This document shows, piece by piece, positions 28,013 to 37,289 of a DNA stretch of 64,000 nucleotides. Below the pieces are notes generated by a model. It saw only the letters and a program-made list of their open reading frames with translations, was not told the DNA's origin and did no database searches. The stretch spans positions 62,001 to 126,000 of the forward strand of contig NZ_WTYM01000036.1 of the NCBI RefSeq assembly GCF_009827435.1, in the 5' to 3' direction. Every line of letters starts with the position of its first letter. Within the stretch, counting starts at the first letter, position 1. The stretch comes from Croceibacterium salegens (GTDB lineage Bacteria; Pseudomonadota; Alphaproteobacteria; Sphingomonadales; Sphingomonadaceae). A program made the translations under genes and the position numbers.

Positions 28013-30555
28013 TCTCGCAGCCGCTCGATCGCCTGGGCGAGTGCAACATAGAGCTTGCCCGGGTCGGAAGAAAGCAACGTCACGCCGAGCGCATGGCCGT
28101 CGCGGGTCGACAGCACGCTGCGCAGCATCGCCTCGAAATCGTGGATGTAGCGGTTGACCGTTTCGCGGAAATCGCCATCCTCGCCGTAGATTTCGCTGAT
28201 CTCGCGCGTCTGCTGGCTTTCGAGCAGCCGAACGGCACGCCGCGTGAAGATGCCGCGGTCACCGCGCAAGTAGCTTGCCCAGGCGGAATCGGTCACCTCG
28301 GTATCGAAGGCCTTGGAAATATCGATGGCGCTCGAATTGAGGCTCTCGGTGATCAGCGCCATGCGCCGGGCGAAGTCGTTGTCGACCTGCTCCTCGGCCC
28401 GCTGGCGGGCATAGGCGACGCGGTGTTCGAGGTTGCCGGCAAGCTCGTTGACTGCCGCGAACTGGTCGCGCAACTGGATGGCCGCCTCACGGCTCACTTC
28501 GCTCGCCTTGCGGGCGCTTTCCTGAAGCTCTTCGATTGCGCTGTCGGCGTGTTCGCGCAACGCGCGCTCGATCGACACCGCACTGACTTCGGCAAAGCGT
28601 TCCGTCATGCCTTCGAGCGCTTCGCCAAGGGTGGCGCGCGCCGTCTGGGCTATCGCGTCGGACTTCTCGGCGATTGCGTTGAGCGAAGCTTCGAGCTCGG
28701 CGAGCCGCTCGGCATGGGCCCTGGTTGCGTCAACGATCTGCGAATCAAGCGCTGCAAACTGCTCGATCGCGCCTGTTCCAGCTTGTTGAGCAGCAGCGGC
28801 ATGTTCGGCGAGCACCGCGCCCTTGTTGACCGCTTCCGAGATGGTCTGGCGCGTGTCGCGGATCCGGCTCTCGAAGCCATCGAGCACGGTCGAGGCGTCG
28901 GCCAGCGCGCGCGGCAGGTCGCGCTGGGTATGTTCGGAACCGGCGCGAACGAGTTCGAGCAGGCGCACGCTCTCGTCGGTCAGGCGGGCGATCAGCGCAC
29001 TGTTCCTTTCAAGCTCCTGACGCGATTCGGCGAGGCTCGCTGCGAGGTTGGCTGTTGCCTCCTGCAGTGCGTTGCCGGCTTCGCTGCCCTGCGCCGAGAT
29101 GCTGGTCATCTTGTGCGCGAGTTCGCCGAGGCGCGCAGCCATGGCATCGCCGCGCTCCGCCAGGCCGGAAACGTGCGCGAGGTGCTCTTCCTGCCGCTCA
29201 CGGACGTGCTGGTCGAGCTTTGCGAGGCGGTTTTCGAGCGCGATAACGGCTTCGCTTTCGCGCGCCTCCGCCGACTCGCGGTGGCGAGCTATGGCTTCCT
29301 CGAACGCCTCGGTTCGCTCGGTCATGGTCGCATCGACTCGCGAAGCCTCTTCGCTCAGCGCGCTCAGGCGGCGGCGGGCCTGGTCGAGCGCGGCGGCGTC
29401 GATGCGCGAGATGTCGTTGATCGCCTGTCCCAACCGGGTCTTGAAATCCTCGATGGCCGTGGCCCAGCTCTCGGCGGCCTCTTCCCGACCGCTGCGCATC
29501 TGGTCGAGCAGCGCGCGGCCTTCTTCGCCGACCATCGCGACCCGTTCGCGCAGCGCGACGATTTCCCGTTCGGTGCGGCCCTGGATTTCGGTTCCGCGCG
29601 CGGTCAGCTCTTCGTCGAGTGCGGATGCCTGGCGGCGTAGCGAGGCGAGCGCTTCGACTTCGCGGCCGTCGAGCCGGGCGCGGAATTCCTTACTCTGTTG
29701 TTCGAGCACCGAGAAGCGTTCGCCTGCGGCTTGCTCGAGTTCCTCGAGCTGGGTCTCGAACTGTGACAGTGCCTGGTCGATCCTTTCTTGCAGCGAAACG
29801 ACCTGCCGTTCGCTGGCTTCGCCGAACTGGTTGAGGCGGTTGAAGCCCTCGACCAGCGACTGAAGGTGGCCCTGGGCAACGTCACCGGCATGGCCGATCT
29901 GGTTGCTGACATCGCGCGCTGAGTTGGAGATGACCGGCAGGTCGCTGCGCAGCCGCTCCATGTTGTCGCGCGCGGTTTCGCTGACCCGGCCAATCGTTTC
30001 GACCTGCTGCCCATTGTCGGCAATCAGTTCCTGCAAGCGCCCGGCGTGTTCCGAAATGCGTTCGCTGGCGATGCGGCCGAGCGCCTCGAGATCGCGGGAT
30101 TGCGCTGCGAGGAATTCGCGCGCGAGGCTGAGTTCGCGGTTGACCACCGACAGGCGTTCCTCGAGCCGTGCGCTTTCCCGCGACAGCGACAGTGCCGTTT
30201 CGGAGAACCGCGACGCCTCGCGCCGGGAATTGCGCAGGGCGAGCAGCCACAGGGATACAACCAGAAGGACCGGCACGGCCCAGGCGACGATCCAGTTGCT
30301 CCACTGCTCGGGCGTGGCGCGGGCAAGGATTTCGCCCTGGTGGACCCAGCCGAAGAAGCCGGTCCAGCCGAGTATCGCCAGGATGGCGAGCGTGGGCACG
30401 ACCCAGCCCCAGCGCCGCGAACGCCGCTCTTCATGCCAGGATTCCTCGGTGACATCGAGTTCTTCCAATGGGAAATCAACCGGTTCGGGCGATTCCACGC
30501 TTTGTGCATCCTCCGGCATGGAGCCGACTGCGATCAGTTTTTCCCGTCGAGACAT
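28009..30555 (-). CDS. large membrane-anchored coiled-coil protein (TipN-like architecture)
   Basis: 848 residues. The acidic N-terminus (about 1-42) is followed by two membrane helices (about 51-71, WVVPTLAILAILGWTGFFGWV; about 89-107, WAVPVLLVVSLWLLAL). A very long coiled coil runs from about 108 to 750, rich in Glu, Ala, Arg and Leu. A folded C-terminal segment (about 755-848: FDTEVTDSAWASYLRGDRGIF, VNRYIHDFEAMLRSVLS, DGHALGVTLLSSDPGKLYVAL) ends the protein. Size and plan match the alphaproteobacterial polarity protein TipN, but this is architecture only. It could instead be a general envelope or chromosome scaffold. No ATPase motif is seen. Confidence 0.8.
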   Translation of the reverse strand: MSRREKLIAVGSMPEDAQSVESPEPVDFPLEELDVTEESWHEERRSRRWGWVVPTLAILAILGWTGFFGWVHQGEILARATPEQWSNWIVAWAVPVLLVVSLWLLALRNSRREASRFSETALSLSRESARLEERLSVVNRELSLAREFLAAQSRDLEALGRIASERISEHAGRLQELIADNGQQVETIGRVSETARDNMERLRSDLPVISNSARDVSNQIGHAGDVAQGHLQSLVEGFNRLNQFGEASERQVVSLQERIDQALSQFETQLEELEQAAGERFSVLEQQSKEFRARLDGREVEALASLRRQASALDEELTARGTEIQGRTEREIVALRERVAMVGEEGRALLDQMRSGREEAAESWATAIEDFKTRLGQAINDISRIDAAALDQARRRLSALSEEASRVDATMTERTEAFEEAIARHRESAEARESEAVIALENRLAKLDQHVRERQEEHLAHVSGLAERGDAMAARLGELAHKMTSISAQGSEAGNALQEATANLAASLAESRQELERNSALIARLTDESVRLLELVRAGSEHTQRDLPRALADASTVLDGFESRIRDTRQTISEAVNKGAVLAEHAAAAQQAGTGAIEQFAALDSQIVDATRAHAERLAELEASLNAIAEKSDAIAQTARATLGEALEGMTERFAEVSAVSIERALREHADSAIEELQESARKASEVSREAAIQLRDQFAAVNELAGNLEHRVAYARQRAEEQVDNDFARRMALITESLNSSAIDISKAFDTEVTDSAWASYLRGDRGIFTRRAVRLLESQQTREISEIYGEDGDFRETVNRYIHDFEAMLRSVLSTRDGHALGVTLLSSDPGKLYVALAQAIERLRD

Positions 30556-30625
30556 TTGGGCAGGATATCACAGCGACAGCGGCAAAAAACCCTTCATTAA
30601 CCTTGATGCATGCATGGAGTTGTGG

Positions 30626-30928
30626 ATGGCAGTGCTGAGCAACGGCTTCGATGCGACGATTTCGGCGGCGGCGGGTGAAGACGCGGCGCTGTTGGCAGAG
30701 TTGCGTGCCGTATTCATCGAAAGTCTTGAGCGGCAGGTCGACCTGCTCAGCCGGGCCCGTTGCGACGGCAATTGGGCGGTCGCGGCGCAGCGCCTGAAGA
30801 GCCTCGGCGCCTCGTTCAACGCCCCCACGCTGGTCGCACTGGCGGACCTGGCGCTAGACAGCGCGCCGGGCGATCCGACGGTAATTCGCAAGCTATCGCA
30901 ATTTGCCGGGGAGATTCCCGCCAGCTGA
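30626..30928 (+). CDS. Hpt-like helical protein lacking the phospho-His
   Basis: 100 residues from ATG 30626, with GGAG six bases upstream; an ATG at 30614 would add four residues. All helical: FDATISAAAGEDAALLAELRAVFIESLERQVDLL, then WAVAAQRLKSLGASFNAPTLVALADLAL. This second helix matches the Hpt signature (A-H-x-L-K-G-x-A-x-x-x-G-A), but Gln stands where the phosphorylated His should be. It therefore looks like a phosphotransfer fold without phosphate chemistry, perhaps a docking protein. It is divergent from the coiled-coil gene, and the 70-base gap must hold both promoters. Confidence 0.7.
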   Translation: MAVLSNGFDATISAAAGEDAALLAELRAVFIESLERQVDLLSRARCDGNWAVAAQRLKSLGASFNAPTLVALADLALDSAPGDPTVIRKLSQFAGEIPAS

Positions 30929-30975
30929 GGCGGCGCAACTTGGCAGCGTGCCGGGCGCAGCCTAGAAATCCCTTT

Positions 30976-32154
30976 GTGCGCATTGCCCTGATCGCGACCG
31001 ATGACGCGGGCTACGATCCGGCCCGCGAACCCGCCGTCCTCGGCGGGCGCTCGCTGTCGCTCCATCAACTCGATTTTGCGCTCGGCCAGGGTTGTGAGAA
31101 GATCCTGTGCCTCGGGCACGGCGCTTCTCCCGAGGCCATCGCCCTGCGCCACGCAGCCGAGCGGGCCGGGGCGCAGTTCCAGGTCCTGCGCGGCGCGCGC
31201 GACCTTCCGGCGGCGGTGCGCGGCGACGACCAGTTGCTGGTCTTCGCGCGCGGCCTGCTGCCGGATTCGCCTCGCGCCTTCGAGGAATTGCACAAGGGGC
31301 CGGTTATCCTTGCCCTGCCGGTCCAGCCGGGCGCGGGCGCAGGCTTCGAACTGCTCGACCTGACGACGGCCTGGGGCGGGGCGATGGTCATTCCCGGGCG
31401 CCTTGCCGACCGTCTCGACATGCTACCCGACGATGCGGAGCCGATTTCCGGCCTGCTGCGCATTGCCCGGCAGGCCAGCGTGCCCGAGCGCTCACTGCCC
31501 GAGAGCGAACTTGCAGAGGGGCGCTGGGGCCTCCTGCGCAATGCCGACCAGGCGCTCGCGGCGGAACCGAGCTGGATGCGTCGGCGCTTGCCACCCGTCT
31601 CGCTGCTCCAGCCGACGCGCTGGTTCGCGCGCATGCTGTTGCGCCGCTTCGGCGCCGGAATGACCGCTTCGCGCCGGGCGAGGCCGTTTGCACAGGCAAT
31701 TGCGGTGTTTGCTTTGGCCGGTGCGGTCGCGGCTGCGTGGTTCGCCTATCCGCTCGCCGGCTTCGCCCTGCTCGTGCTGTCCGCGCTGGCGATTGAACTG
31801 GGTGACGGGATTTCCCGCCTGATGCGCCCGAGTTTTGCCGGTGAGGGCAGACCTTCTCGCATTTCCGACGGTTTGCGGATCGCCTTCGATATCGCGCTGT
31901 TCGCTGTCGCGGCTCTGGCGCTGCCCGGAACGCTGCACCGCAGGCTGTTTCTCGCATTGCTCACCGTCGGTCTCCTGCATGTCAGGCCGGTGCCTGTCCC
32001 GCCAGACTGGCGGACGCTGTTTTCGGACCGGGCGGTGTTGGCGCTGGCGCTTGGGCTTTCGGTCGGAGTCGACGCGGCCGAAAAGGGGTTCATGGCCGTC
32101 GCGCTCGTCCTGCTGGCGGTGCGGACTTGGCCATTTATGGGCAAACGAGGATAA
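30976..32154 (+). CDS. nucleotidyltransferase-like domain fused to a membrane domain
   Basis: 392 residues from GTG 30976. Residues 1-200 are soluble and resemble a degenerate GT-A nucleotidyltransferase (IALIATDDAGYD, VLGGRSLSLHQLDFALGQGCEKILCLG, DDQLLVFARGLLPD). A basic linker (LLRNADQALAAEPSWMRRRLPPVSLL) leads into five or six membrane helices (about 235-390). The plan recalls fused cytidylyltransferase/CDP-alcohol phosphotransferases of inositol-lipid synthesis, but the D-G-x2-A-R...G...D...D catalytic motif is not visible, so the activity is in doubt. It follows the Hpt-like gene by 47 bases and precedes a helical gene by 34. Confidence 0.65.
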   Translation: MRIALIATDDAGYDPAREPAVLGGRSLSLHQLDFALGQGCEKILCLGHGASPEAIALRHAAERAGAQFQVLRGARDLPAAVRGDDQLLVFARGLLPDSPRAFEELHKGPVILALPVQPGAGAGFELLDLTTAWGGAMVIPGRLADRLDMLPDDAEPISGLLRIARQASVPERSLPESELAEGRWGLLRNADQALAAEPSWMRRRLPPVSLLQPTRWFARMLLRRFGAGMTASRRARPFAQAIAVFALAGAVAAAWFAYPLAGFALLVLSALAIELGDGISRLMRPSFAGEGRPSRISDGLRIAFDIALFAVAALALPGTLHRRLFLALLTVGLLHVRPVPVPPDWRTLFSDRAVLALALGLSVGVDAAEKGFMAVALVLLAVRTWPFMGKRG

Positions 32155-32188
32155 CGCGCGTTTAACCCACTGGGACTATGGGTGAGCG

Positions 32189-33145
32189 ATGGACAAAGGC
32201 CCCGTGACCGAGAGCAGTCTCGAATCGGTTGAGACGACCATGCGTGACGAGCTCGCGCAGGGCGATTCCGTGCTGTCCACTGTCGCTCCGATCATGCGCC
32301 ATCTCCTCGCCAACGAGGACCAGGCGCTGTTCAGCGACGAGATCGTCGCGCGGGTCCACGGCATGCTGGCGGACGTCGCCCGGCAGATGCTGTTTGCGCA
32401 GGCCGAGGTCGCCAAGGCGGCCGACCGTGCGGCCTTTGCCGAACCTCGCAGCGAGGCGCTGGTGGCCGAACTGGCCAACGATCCCGCCTTCCTCGGGCAC
32501 CTGCACACCCTGACGATCGAAGGGCAGCTCACGCGCAAGCTGCAGAACCGCACCGGGCTCGATCCGGTGCTCTCGCCGCTGTTGCAGGAACTGGTCGCGG
32601 CGAAGGACGATGCGATGGCCGCGGCAGCCATGTCTGCCATCGCCGCGCAGGCGCGCTTCATGCAGCAGTTGCAGCGCATGGCCATGCCGCTCGGCGAACT
32701 GCCCGGCGACCTGTTCCACCATGCCCTCATCGCGTTTCGCCGGATCTCGGAAGGCGACGAGCACGCAAAGGCCGCAGAGCGCAAGCTGCGCGACGGGTTC
32801 GACGAGAGCCTTGGCCGGATCGGCCTGCTGGCGAAACTGGTCATGCGGCTCGGCAAGAACGCCCGACGCTCGCTCGACGTCGATACGGCCGGACTGGCGG
32901 TCTTCGCGACCGGGCTGGCGATGGCGGCGGGGCAGGACCGTGACGTGACGGTTCTGGCCTTTTCCGACCGGCAATACGCCCGCTTTGCGCTGGCCTTGCG
33001 CGCCGCCGGGCTGAAGAGCGATGCCCTTGAGGAACAGTTCCTCTACCTCCATCCCGAGGTCTCGCTGCCCGAGAACTTCGACCACCTGACATCCGAGCGC
33101 GCAGCAGCGCTGCTCGCCGCATCCGACCTGCGGTCCGGGGAATAG
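32189..33145 (+). CDS. hypothetical all-helical protein upstream of kinase-like gene
   Basis: 318 residues from ATG 32189, without signal peptide or membrane helix. It reads as repeating amphipathic helices throughout (VAPIMRHLLANEDQALFSDEIVARVHGMLADVARQML, LLQELVAAKDDAMAAAAMSAIAAQARFMQQ), like a helical-repeat scaffold. Three bases separate it from the kinase-like gene at 33149, so the two probably act together. I do not recognise the family with confidence. Confidence 0.75.
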   Translation: MDKGPVTESSLESVETTMRDELAQGDSVLSTVAPIMRHLLANEDQALFSDEIVARVHGMLADVARQMLFAQAEVAKAADRAAFAEPRSEALVAELANDPAFLGHLHTLTIEGQLTRKLQNRTGLDPVLSPLLQELVAAKDDAMAAAAMSAIAAQARFMQQLQRMAMPLGELPGDLFHHALIAFRRISEGDEHAKAAERKLRDGFDESLGRIGLLAKLVMRLGKNARRSLDVDTAGLAVFATGLAMAAGQDRDVTVLAFSDRQYARFALALRAAGLKSDALEEQFLYLHPEVSLPENFDHLTSERAAALLAASDLRSGE

Positions 33146-33148
33146 GCG

Positions 33149-34537
33149 ATGGCGGGGGCGGCCCACTTCATCGCCACGGCCCGGACCGACGGGCGCGACT
33201 GGCTGGTCGAGGCGGCAGAACCGCTCTCGGCGCTGCAGCTGCGCAGCGGCGGCGAACTGCCGGGCATCGTCGCCACACCGGCGCTGCTCGAACTGGTCCG
33301 AAAGTCGCGCAAGTACGGGCTGCGGCTGGCTCGGGCGATCCAGGCGCAGGACGACAGCGAGAGCGTCACTGCTTGGGTCGAGATCGAGCCCGATGAGGGC
33401 GGCGAGGGTTGCCGCATCGGCCTGACCAATTGGCAGTCAGCCCCGCTGAACGCCGAGGACCAGGCCGCTGTCGAGCAGCGCCGCGAGGCGATTGAGCGGC
33501 ACGTGGCGGAACTCACCGCGCGGCTCGGTCCGAAGCAGGAGGTCATCTCCGTCGACTGCGACAGCGAGGAACTGGCCGATGTGGCGAAGCGCCTGCGCGA
33601 AGGGCAGGGCACGCGCTGGACGGACCTGGTTGAGATCGCCGGCGACACTCGCCACCACGACCTTCACTGGCGACTGCTGGACGGGGCGAAGCTGGTCATT
33701 CCAGGCTCGCCTCGGAAGTGGAAGGCCGTGCTGCTCCCGCTCGGCCGCGCCGAGCCGGGCAAGGCCGGTTTCGACCTGCTGTTCGTCGCCGAAGAGCCGC
33801 CCGCAGCGGAAGTGAAGAAGAAGGAGCCTCCGAAGTCGGTCTTCAGCACCGCCATTGGCCGCGACATCGCGCCGGTGTTGCGCCAGCCGATCAGCCGCAT
33901 CATCGCCAACGCCGAGACCATCCGCACCCAGCTCGCCGGGCCGCTGTCGGAGGAATACAGCAAGTACGCCGCCGACATCGCCACCGCGGGCGAACACCTG
34001 CTGGCGCTGATCGACGACCTCGCCGATCTCGAAGTGGTCGAAGCGGACGAATTCGACACCGCCCCCGACAAGATCGACCTCGCCGACGTCGCCCGCCGCG
34101 CCGCGGGCATCCTCGGCGTGCGGGCGCGCGAGCGCGACATTTCGATCGACGCGCCCAAGGCGGGCGAATCCGTGCTGGCGGTGGGCGAATTCCGCCGCGT
34201 GCTGCAGATCCTGCTCAACCTGCTCGGCAATGCCCTGCGCTACGCCCCCGAAGGCTCGCAGGTCTGGCTGCGTGCCGAACGCGACGGCGCTCGCGCCCGC
34301 ATTACCGTCGCCGACCAGGGCGAGGGGTTGAGCGAAGAGCAGCAGGCCAAGGTGTTCGAGAAGTTCGAACGCCTCGGTCGTAGCGGCGACGGTGGCTCGG
34401 GCCTCGGCCTCTACATCTCGCGCCGCCTGGCGCGGGCGATGGAAGGTGATCTCTCGGTGGAGAGCGCGCCGGGGCAGGGGGCGCGCTTTACGCTCGACCT
34501 CCCCGCCTTCGACGACCGGCGCCGGATGCGCCGCTGA
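33149..34537 (+). CDS. histidine-kinase-like protein without the phosphoacceptor His
   Basis: 462 residues, soluble. The N-terminal half (1-225) is a sensory-type region without a clear family. About 231-300 is a dimerisation helix pair of HisKA type, but the H-box reads PVLRQPIS, so Pro replaces the phosphorylated His. The ATPase domain looks complete: N-box LLNLLGNALRYAPEG (about 355), G1 VADQGEGLSEEQ (about 387), F-box FEKFERLG, and G2 GSGLGLYISRRLARAMEG (about 416). It may therefore bind ATP without autophosphorylation and act as a pseudokinase, or phosphorylate on another residue. It forms a two-gene unit with the helical gene upstream. No response regulator is adjacent. Confidence 0.85.
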   Translation: MAGAAHFIATARTDGRDWLVEAAEPLSALQLRSGGELPGIVATPALLELVRKSRKYGLRLARAIQAQDDSESVTAWVEIEPDEGGEGCRIGLTNWQSAPLNAEDQAAVEQRREAIERHVAELTARLGPKQEVISVDCDSEELADVAKRLREGQGTRWTDLVEIAGDTRHHDLHWRLLDGAKLVIPGSPRKWKAVLLPLGRAEPGKAGFDLLFVAEEPPAAEVKKKEPPKSVFSTAIGRDIAPVLRQPISRIIANAETIRTQLAGPLSEEYSKYAADIATAGEHLLALIDDLADLEVVEADEFDTAPDKIDLADVARRAAGILGVRARERDISIDAPKAGESVLAVGEFRRVLQILLNLLGNALRYAPEGSQVWLRAERDGARARITVADQGEGLSEEQQAKVFEKFERLGRSGDGGSGLGLYISRRLARAMEGDLSVESAPGQGARFTLDLPAFDDRRRMRR

Positions 34538-34540
34538 CGC

Positions 34541-35824
34541 TTACCGCTTGTCGACCGGAACGTAATCACGCTCGGTCGGCCCGGTGTAGAGCTGGCGCGG
34601 ACGACCGATGACCTGCGCGGGATCCGAAATCATCTCGTTCCACTGCGCCACCCAGCCGACCGTGCGGGCCAGCGCGAACAGGGCGGTGAACATCGTCGTC
34701 GGGAAGCCGATCGCCGAAAGGATGATGCCCGAGTAGAAGTCGACGTTGGGGAACAGCTTCTTTTCGATGAAGTAATCGTCGTGAAGGGCCATTTCCTCGA
34801 GCCGCAGCGCGGTTTCGAACACCGGATCGGTGACCTTGAGCGCCTCGAGCACTTCGCGCACGGTCTTCTGCATGACCGTCGCCCGGGGGTCGTAGTTCTT
34901 GTACACTCGGTGACCGAAGCCCATCAGGCGGAACGGGTCGTTCTTGTCCTTGGCGCGCTCGATGTAGTGCGGGATGCGGTCCGGAGTGCCGATTTCGCGC
35001 AGCATGTTGAGCGCCGCCTCGTTGGCGCCGCCGTGCGCCGGGCCCCACAGGCAGGCGATGCCGGCCGCGATGCAGGCGAAAGGATTGGCGCCCGAGGAGC
35101 CGGCGAGCCGCACCGTCGAGGTCGAGGCGTTCTGTTCGTGGTCGGCGTGGAGGATGAAGATCCGGTCCATGGCCTTTTCGACCGCCGGGTGGATCTCATA
35201 CTCTTCCGCCGGCACGCCGAAGGTCATGCGCAGGAAGTTGCCGGTGTAGCTCAGCGAGTTGTCCGGATAGAGGAACGGCTGCCCGATCGAGTACTTGTAG
35301 GCGATCGCCGCGATGGTCGGCATCTTGGCGATCAGGCGGTGGCTTGAAATGCGCCGGTGCTCTGGATCGGAGATGTCGGTGCTGTCGTGGTAGAACGCCG
35401 ACAGTGCGCCGACCACTCCGCACATCACCGCCATCGGGTGCGCGTCGCGGCGGAAACCGCGGTAGAGCTGGATCAGCTGCTCGTGCAGCATGGTGTGGCG
35501 GGTGATCGTCCACGTGAACTGGTCGAGTTCGTCGGCGCTCGGCAGCTCGCCGTTGAGCAGCAGGTAGGAGACTTCCATGAAGCTCGAGTGTTCGGCCAGC
35601 TGCCCGATCGGGTAGCCGCGATGGAGCAGGACGCCGGCCTCGCCGTCGATATAGGTCAGCGAGCTTTCGCAGCTCGCCGTCGACTTGTAGCCCGGGTCGT
35701 AGGTGAACATCCCCGTCTGGCCGTAAAGCTTGCGGATATCGACCACATCGGGTCCGGTGGTTCCTTCAAGGACGGGAAGCTCGTAGTCGCTCCCGCCGAC
35801 CGTCAGTTTCGCCTTGTCCGCCAA
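34541..35824 (-). CDS. gltA: citrate synthase
   Basis: 427 residues, the standard length. It condenses oxaloacetate and acetyl-CoA to citrate. I start at TTG 35824, which has AGGAG eight bases before it and gives the usual (M)[10 protein letters not shown] start; a GTG at 35851 would add nine residues and overlap gltX. Motifs: [29 protein letters not shown] and [13 protein letters not shown], which hold the catalytic His residues, and the oxaloacetate-binding Arg and Asp. The stop is 3 bases from the kinase-like gene, which converges on it. gltX is immediately upstream. Confidence 0.96.
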   Translation of the reverse strand: MADKAKLTVGGSDYELPVLEGTTGPDVVDIRKLYGQTGMFTYDPGYKSTASCESSLTYIDGEAGVLLHRGYPIGQLAEHSSFMEVSYLLLNGELPSADELDQFTWTITRHTMLHEQLIQLYRGFRRDAHPMAVMCGVVGALSAFYHDSTDISDPEHRRISSHRLIAKMPTIAAIAYKYSIGQPFLYPDNSLSYTGNFLRMTFGVPAEEYEIHPAVEKAMDRIFILHADHEQNASTSTVRLAGSSGANPFACIAAGIACLWGPAHGGANEAALNMLREIGTPDRIPHYIERAKDKNDPFRLMGFGHRVYKNYDPRATVMQKTVREVLEALKVTDPVFETALRLEEMALHDDYFIEKKLFPNVDFYSGIILSAIGFPTTMFTALFALARTVGWVAQWNEMISDPAQVIGRPRQLYTGPTERDYVPVDKR

Positions 35825-35847
35825 TTTGCGTCTCCTGTCTCTCGCAT

Positions 35848-37260
35848 TCACTTACCCGGTTCGAGCGCCTGAGCGTCGATCCGGGCCAGGCTCTCTTCCC
35901 TGCCGAGAAGGGCCAGCACATCGAAAATTCCGGGGGAGGTGGTCTGCCCCGTGAGCGCCGCGCGAAGCGGCTGCGCGAGTTTGCCGAGGCCGAGCCCCTG
36001 CTCCTCCGCATAGGCCTTGAGATTGGCCTCCAGCGCCTCTGTTGTCCAGTGTTGTTCCGCTTTCAGCCGGGCCGAAACCTCGCCCAGCAGCGCCTTCGCA
36101 TCGTCGGTCAGCAGCGCCGCGGCGGCCTCGTTCATGGCCAGCGGGCGGGTCTTGAAGAGGAAGGCCGCGCCGTCGGCCAACTCGTGCAGGTCGCGGGCGC
36201 GGGTCTTCAGGACCGGCATTGCCTCGGTCAACAGCGCGACGTCGGCCTGCGGGCCGATTTCCGCCGCCGCCAGCTCCGCCAGCCGGGCATTGTCGGCCGT
36301 GCGGATGTAGTTGCCGTTCATGCTCAGCAGCTTCTTCATGTCGAAACGGCTCGGGCTCTTGCCGACGCCTTCGAGCGTGAAGGCGGCAATCGCTTCCTCG
36401 CGGGTGAATTCTTCCTGGTCGCCGTAGCCCCAGCCGAGGCGAAGCAGGTAGTTGAACAGCGCCTCTGGCAGGATGCCGAGCTCGTCGCGGTAAGCATCGA
36501 CGCCCATTGCCCCGTGGCGCTTCGACAGCTTGGCGCCGTCGTTGCCGTGGATCAGCGGGATGTGCGCGTAGACCGGCTCCTTCCAGCCCATCGCGTGGTA
36601 AATCGGCAATTGGCGGAAGGCGTTGTTGAGATGATCGTCGCCGCGCACGATATGGGTCACGCCCATGTCGTGATCATCGACCACCACGGCGAGCATGTAG
36701 GTCGGCGTACCGTCGCCCCGCAGCAGGATGTAGTCGTCGATCTCGGCGTTCTTCACCGCCACGCGGCCCTGCACGCGGTCCTCGATGACCAACTCACCCT
36801 CGGTCGGGGTCTTCAGCCGGATTACGTAGGGCGCATCGTCGGGTGCATCGGCTGGGTCGCGGTCGCGCCAGCGTCCGTCGTAGCGCAGCGGCAGCTTCTT
36901 CGCCCTCTGCTCCTCGCGCATCGCTTCGAGTTCCTCGGGCGTGGCATAGCACTTGTAGGCATTGCCGCTGGCGAGCAATTCGGCGGCGACCTCCGCATGG
37001 CGCACAGCGCGTTCGCTCTGGAACACGGGAGGTTCGTCATAATCGAGACAGAGCCAGTCGAGCCCGTCGAGAATCGCGTCGATCGCTTCCTGGTTCGAGC
37101 GCTTGCGATCGGTATCCTCGATCCGCAGCAGCGCCTTGCCGCCGTGGTGGCGGGCATAGAGCCAGTTGAACAGCGCCGTGCGGGCGCCGCCGATGTGCAG
37201 GAATCCCGTGGGCGAGGGCGCGAAACGGGTCACCACCTGTCCCTCGCTGCCGCTTGCCAT
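35848..37260 (-). CDS. gltX: glutamate--tRNA ligase
   Basis: 470 residues from ATG 37260, preceded by AAAGGAAAG; the in-frame TTG at 37281 would add seven residues. It charges tRNA-Glu. Class I motifs are intact: the HIGH box FLHIGGAR (about 20-27) and the KMSKS-type [10 protein letters not shown] (near 240), with RFAPSPTGF and RGDDHLNN between them. The C-terminal anticodon-binding helices are complete. It is 29 bases from comEC, transcribed away from it, so promoters of both lie in or near that gap. Confidence 0.96.
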   Translation of the reverse strand: MASGSEGQVVTRFAPSPTGFLHIGGARTALFNWLYARHHGGKALLRIEDTDRKRSNQEAIDAILDGLDWLCLDYDEPPVFQSERAVRHAEVAAELLASGNAYKCYATPEELEAMREEQRAKKLPLRYDGRWRDRDPADAPDDAPYVIRLKTPTEGELVIEDRVQGRVAVKNAEIDDYILLRGDGTPTYMLAVVVDDHDMGVTHIVRGDDHLNNAFRQLPIYHAMGWKEPVYAHIPLIHGNDGAKLSKRHGAMGVDAYRDELGILPEALFNYLLRLGWGYGDQEEFTREEAIAAFTLEGVGKSPSRFDMKKLLSMNGNYIRTADNARLAELAAAEIGPQADVALLTEAMPVLKTRARDLHELADGAAFLFKTRPLAMNEAAAALLTDDAKALLGEVSARLKAEQHWTTEALEANLKAYAEEQGLGLGKLAQPLRAALTGQTTSPGIFDVLALLGREESLARIDAQALEPGK

Positions 37261-37289
37261 GTACTTGACTTTCCTTTCCAATACGACCG

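Noticed and set aside
28093-29640. Long plus-strand open frame opposite the coiled-coil gene
   Set aside because: Repetitive heptad codons on the other strand create it; no family features.
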